Assembly: GCF_004210375.1 (NCBI RefSeq)
Contig: NC_134828.1
Span: forward strand, 22,932,400-22,996,399
DNA length: 64,000 nt
From: Tachypleus tridentatus
Taxonomy: Eukaryota > Arthropoda > Merostomata > Xiphosura > Limulidae
Direction of reading: 5' to 3'
Position numbers and translations under genes: made by a program. Each line of letters opens with the position of its first letter. Within the stretch, counting starts at the first letter, position 1. This document shows positions 63,486 to 64,000 of this stretch, in pieces. Below the pieces are notes generated by a model. It made no database searches. It was not told where the DNA came from and saw nothing but the letters and a program-made list of their open reading frames with translations.

Positions 63486-64000
63486 CAACACTAGCATCAT
63501 TCCCGCACGTTTACCAGACCAGAACAGCCATGGCAACAAAGAGGTTAATTATACCCATTGGTTCTTCAATTTATTACATATGAAACTGACATACACACAC
63601 TATGAGGTGTCACCCTAGTCGTGCCAATTCATTCACTGGCAATTACACGACATTTATCACAGTCGTGCAATAGACACATATATCGTAACTTCAAAGTGAA
63701 CAACCAGCATAAAACGTCACCATTTTGATTTATGCTCGATAAATTACTGAGAATCTAGAAGCCACGTGCTTATTTTTACTGAACGGTACATCATAATTCA
63801 CAGTTCAGATGTGTACGCAAAACCAAAACTATAATTTAGCAATATCTTAACTACAGCGAAGCGTGCAGCATACAAAGTGAATATCTGAACCAAGTATGTT
63901 ATTGAAAACACTTTAAGAGTGAGAACAAAAAAAACCATATATGGTTTTAACTGTAATCTTTACAAGTTATGATATCCATCATAAAGAGAAATTGAGCAAG

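Noticed and set aside
55060-64000. LisH-encoding 5' exons of SSBP
   Set aside because: Searched the minus strand by eye for the conserved LisH and GFLxSWWxVFWDLY-type segment and did not find it; probably beyond the window.

Overview
This is a window of AT-rich, intron-rich arthropod nuclear DNA. The many copies of tRNA-derived SINEs, Penelope-like retroelement pieces and Tc1/mariner relics, together with the protein sequences of the two recognisable genes, suggest a chelicerate. My impression is a horseshoe crab; that species-level guess rests on remembered repeat sequence and was not checked.

Two genes can be read exon by exon, and they converge tail to tail. On the + strand (25.0-37.8 kb) lies a complete Keap1 coding sequence: 7 exons, 600 residues, BTB-BACK-six-blade Kelch, the substrate adaptor of the CUL3 ubiquitin ligase that controls CNC-bZIP (NRF2/CncC) oxidative-stress factors. 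On the - strand (55.06 down to 41.43 kb) lie the last ten coding exons (240 residues) of an SSBP/SSDP gene, the LIM-domain-binding-protein partner. Its LisH-bearing 5' exons are not visible and probably lie beyond the right edge. About 3.6 kb separates the two stop codons. A third, unrecognised gene is represented by one or two exons on the - strand at 13.6-14.0 kb.

Layout: 1-7.3 kb is SINE-rich with a LINE reverse-transcriptase scrap. 7.3-9.9 kb is non-coding, with one weak first-exon candidate. 9.87-12.5 kb is a 2.6-kb foldback DNA transposon with about 0.8-kb inverted arms and a 4-bp target duplication. 13.6-14.0 kb holds the unrecognised exons. 14-19.6 kb holds SINEs. 19.9-22.5 kb holds a rearranged Tc1 element followed by an internally deleted mariner. 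24.0-24.2 kb is a mariner-type MITE. 25-38.8 kb is Keap1. 41.4-55.1 kb is the SSBP gene, whose introns and upstream flank hold most of the window's minisatellites. 55-64 kb is non-coding with a hairpin, a 44-bp minisatellite, Penelope-type termini and more SINEs.

The observations most worth a second look are a 41-bp tandem array in an SSBP intron in which three units carry a perfect recursive-splice (ratchet) motif in the sense orientation; a similar motif just upstream of Keap1 coding exon 1; a GC-AG intron in Keap1; a symmetric 60-nt SSBP exon; the foldback transposon; and hammerhead-like motifs and a long palindrome in Penelope-type repeat ends.
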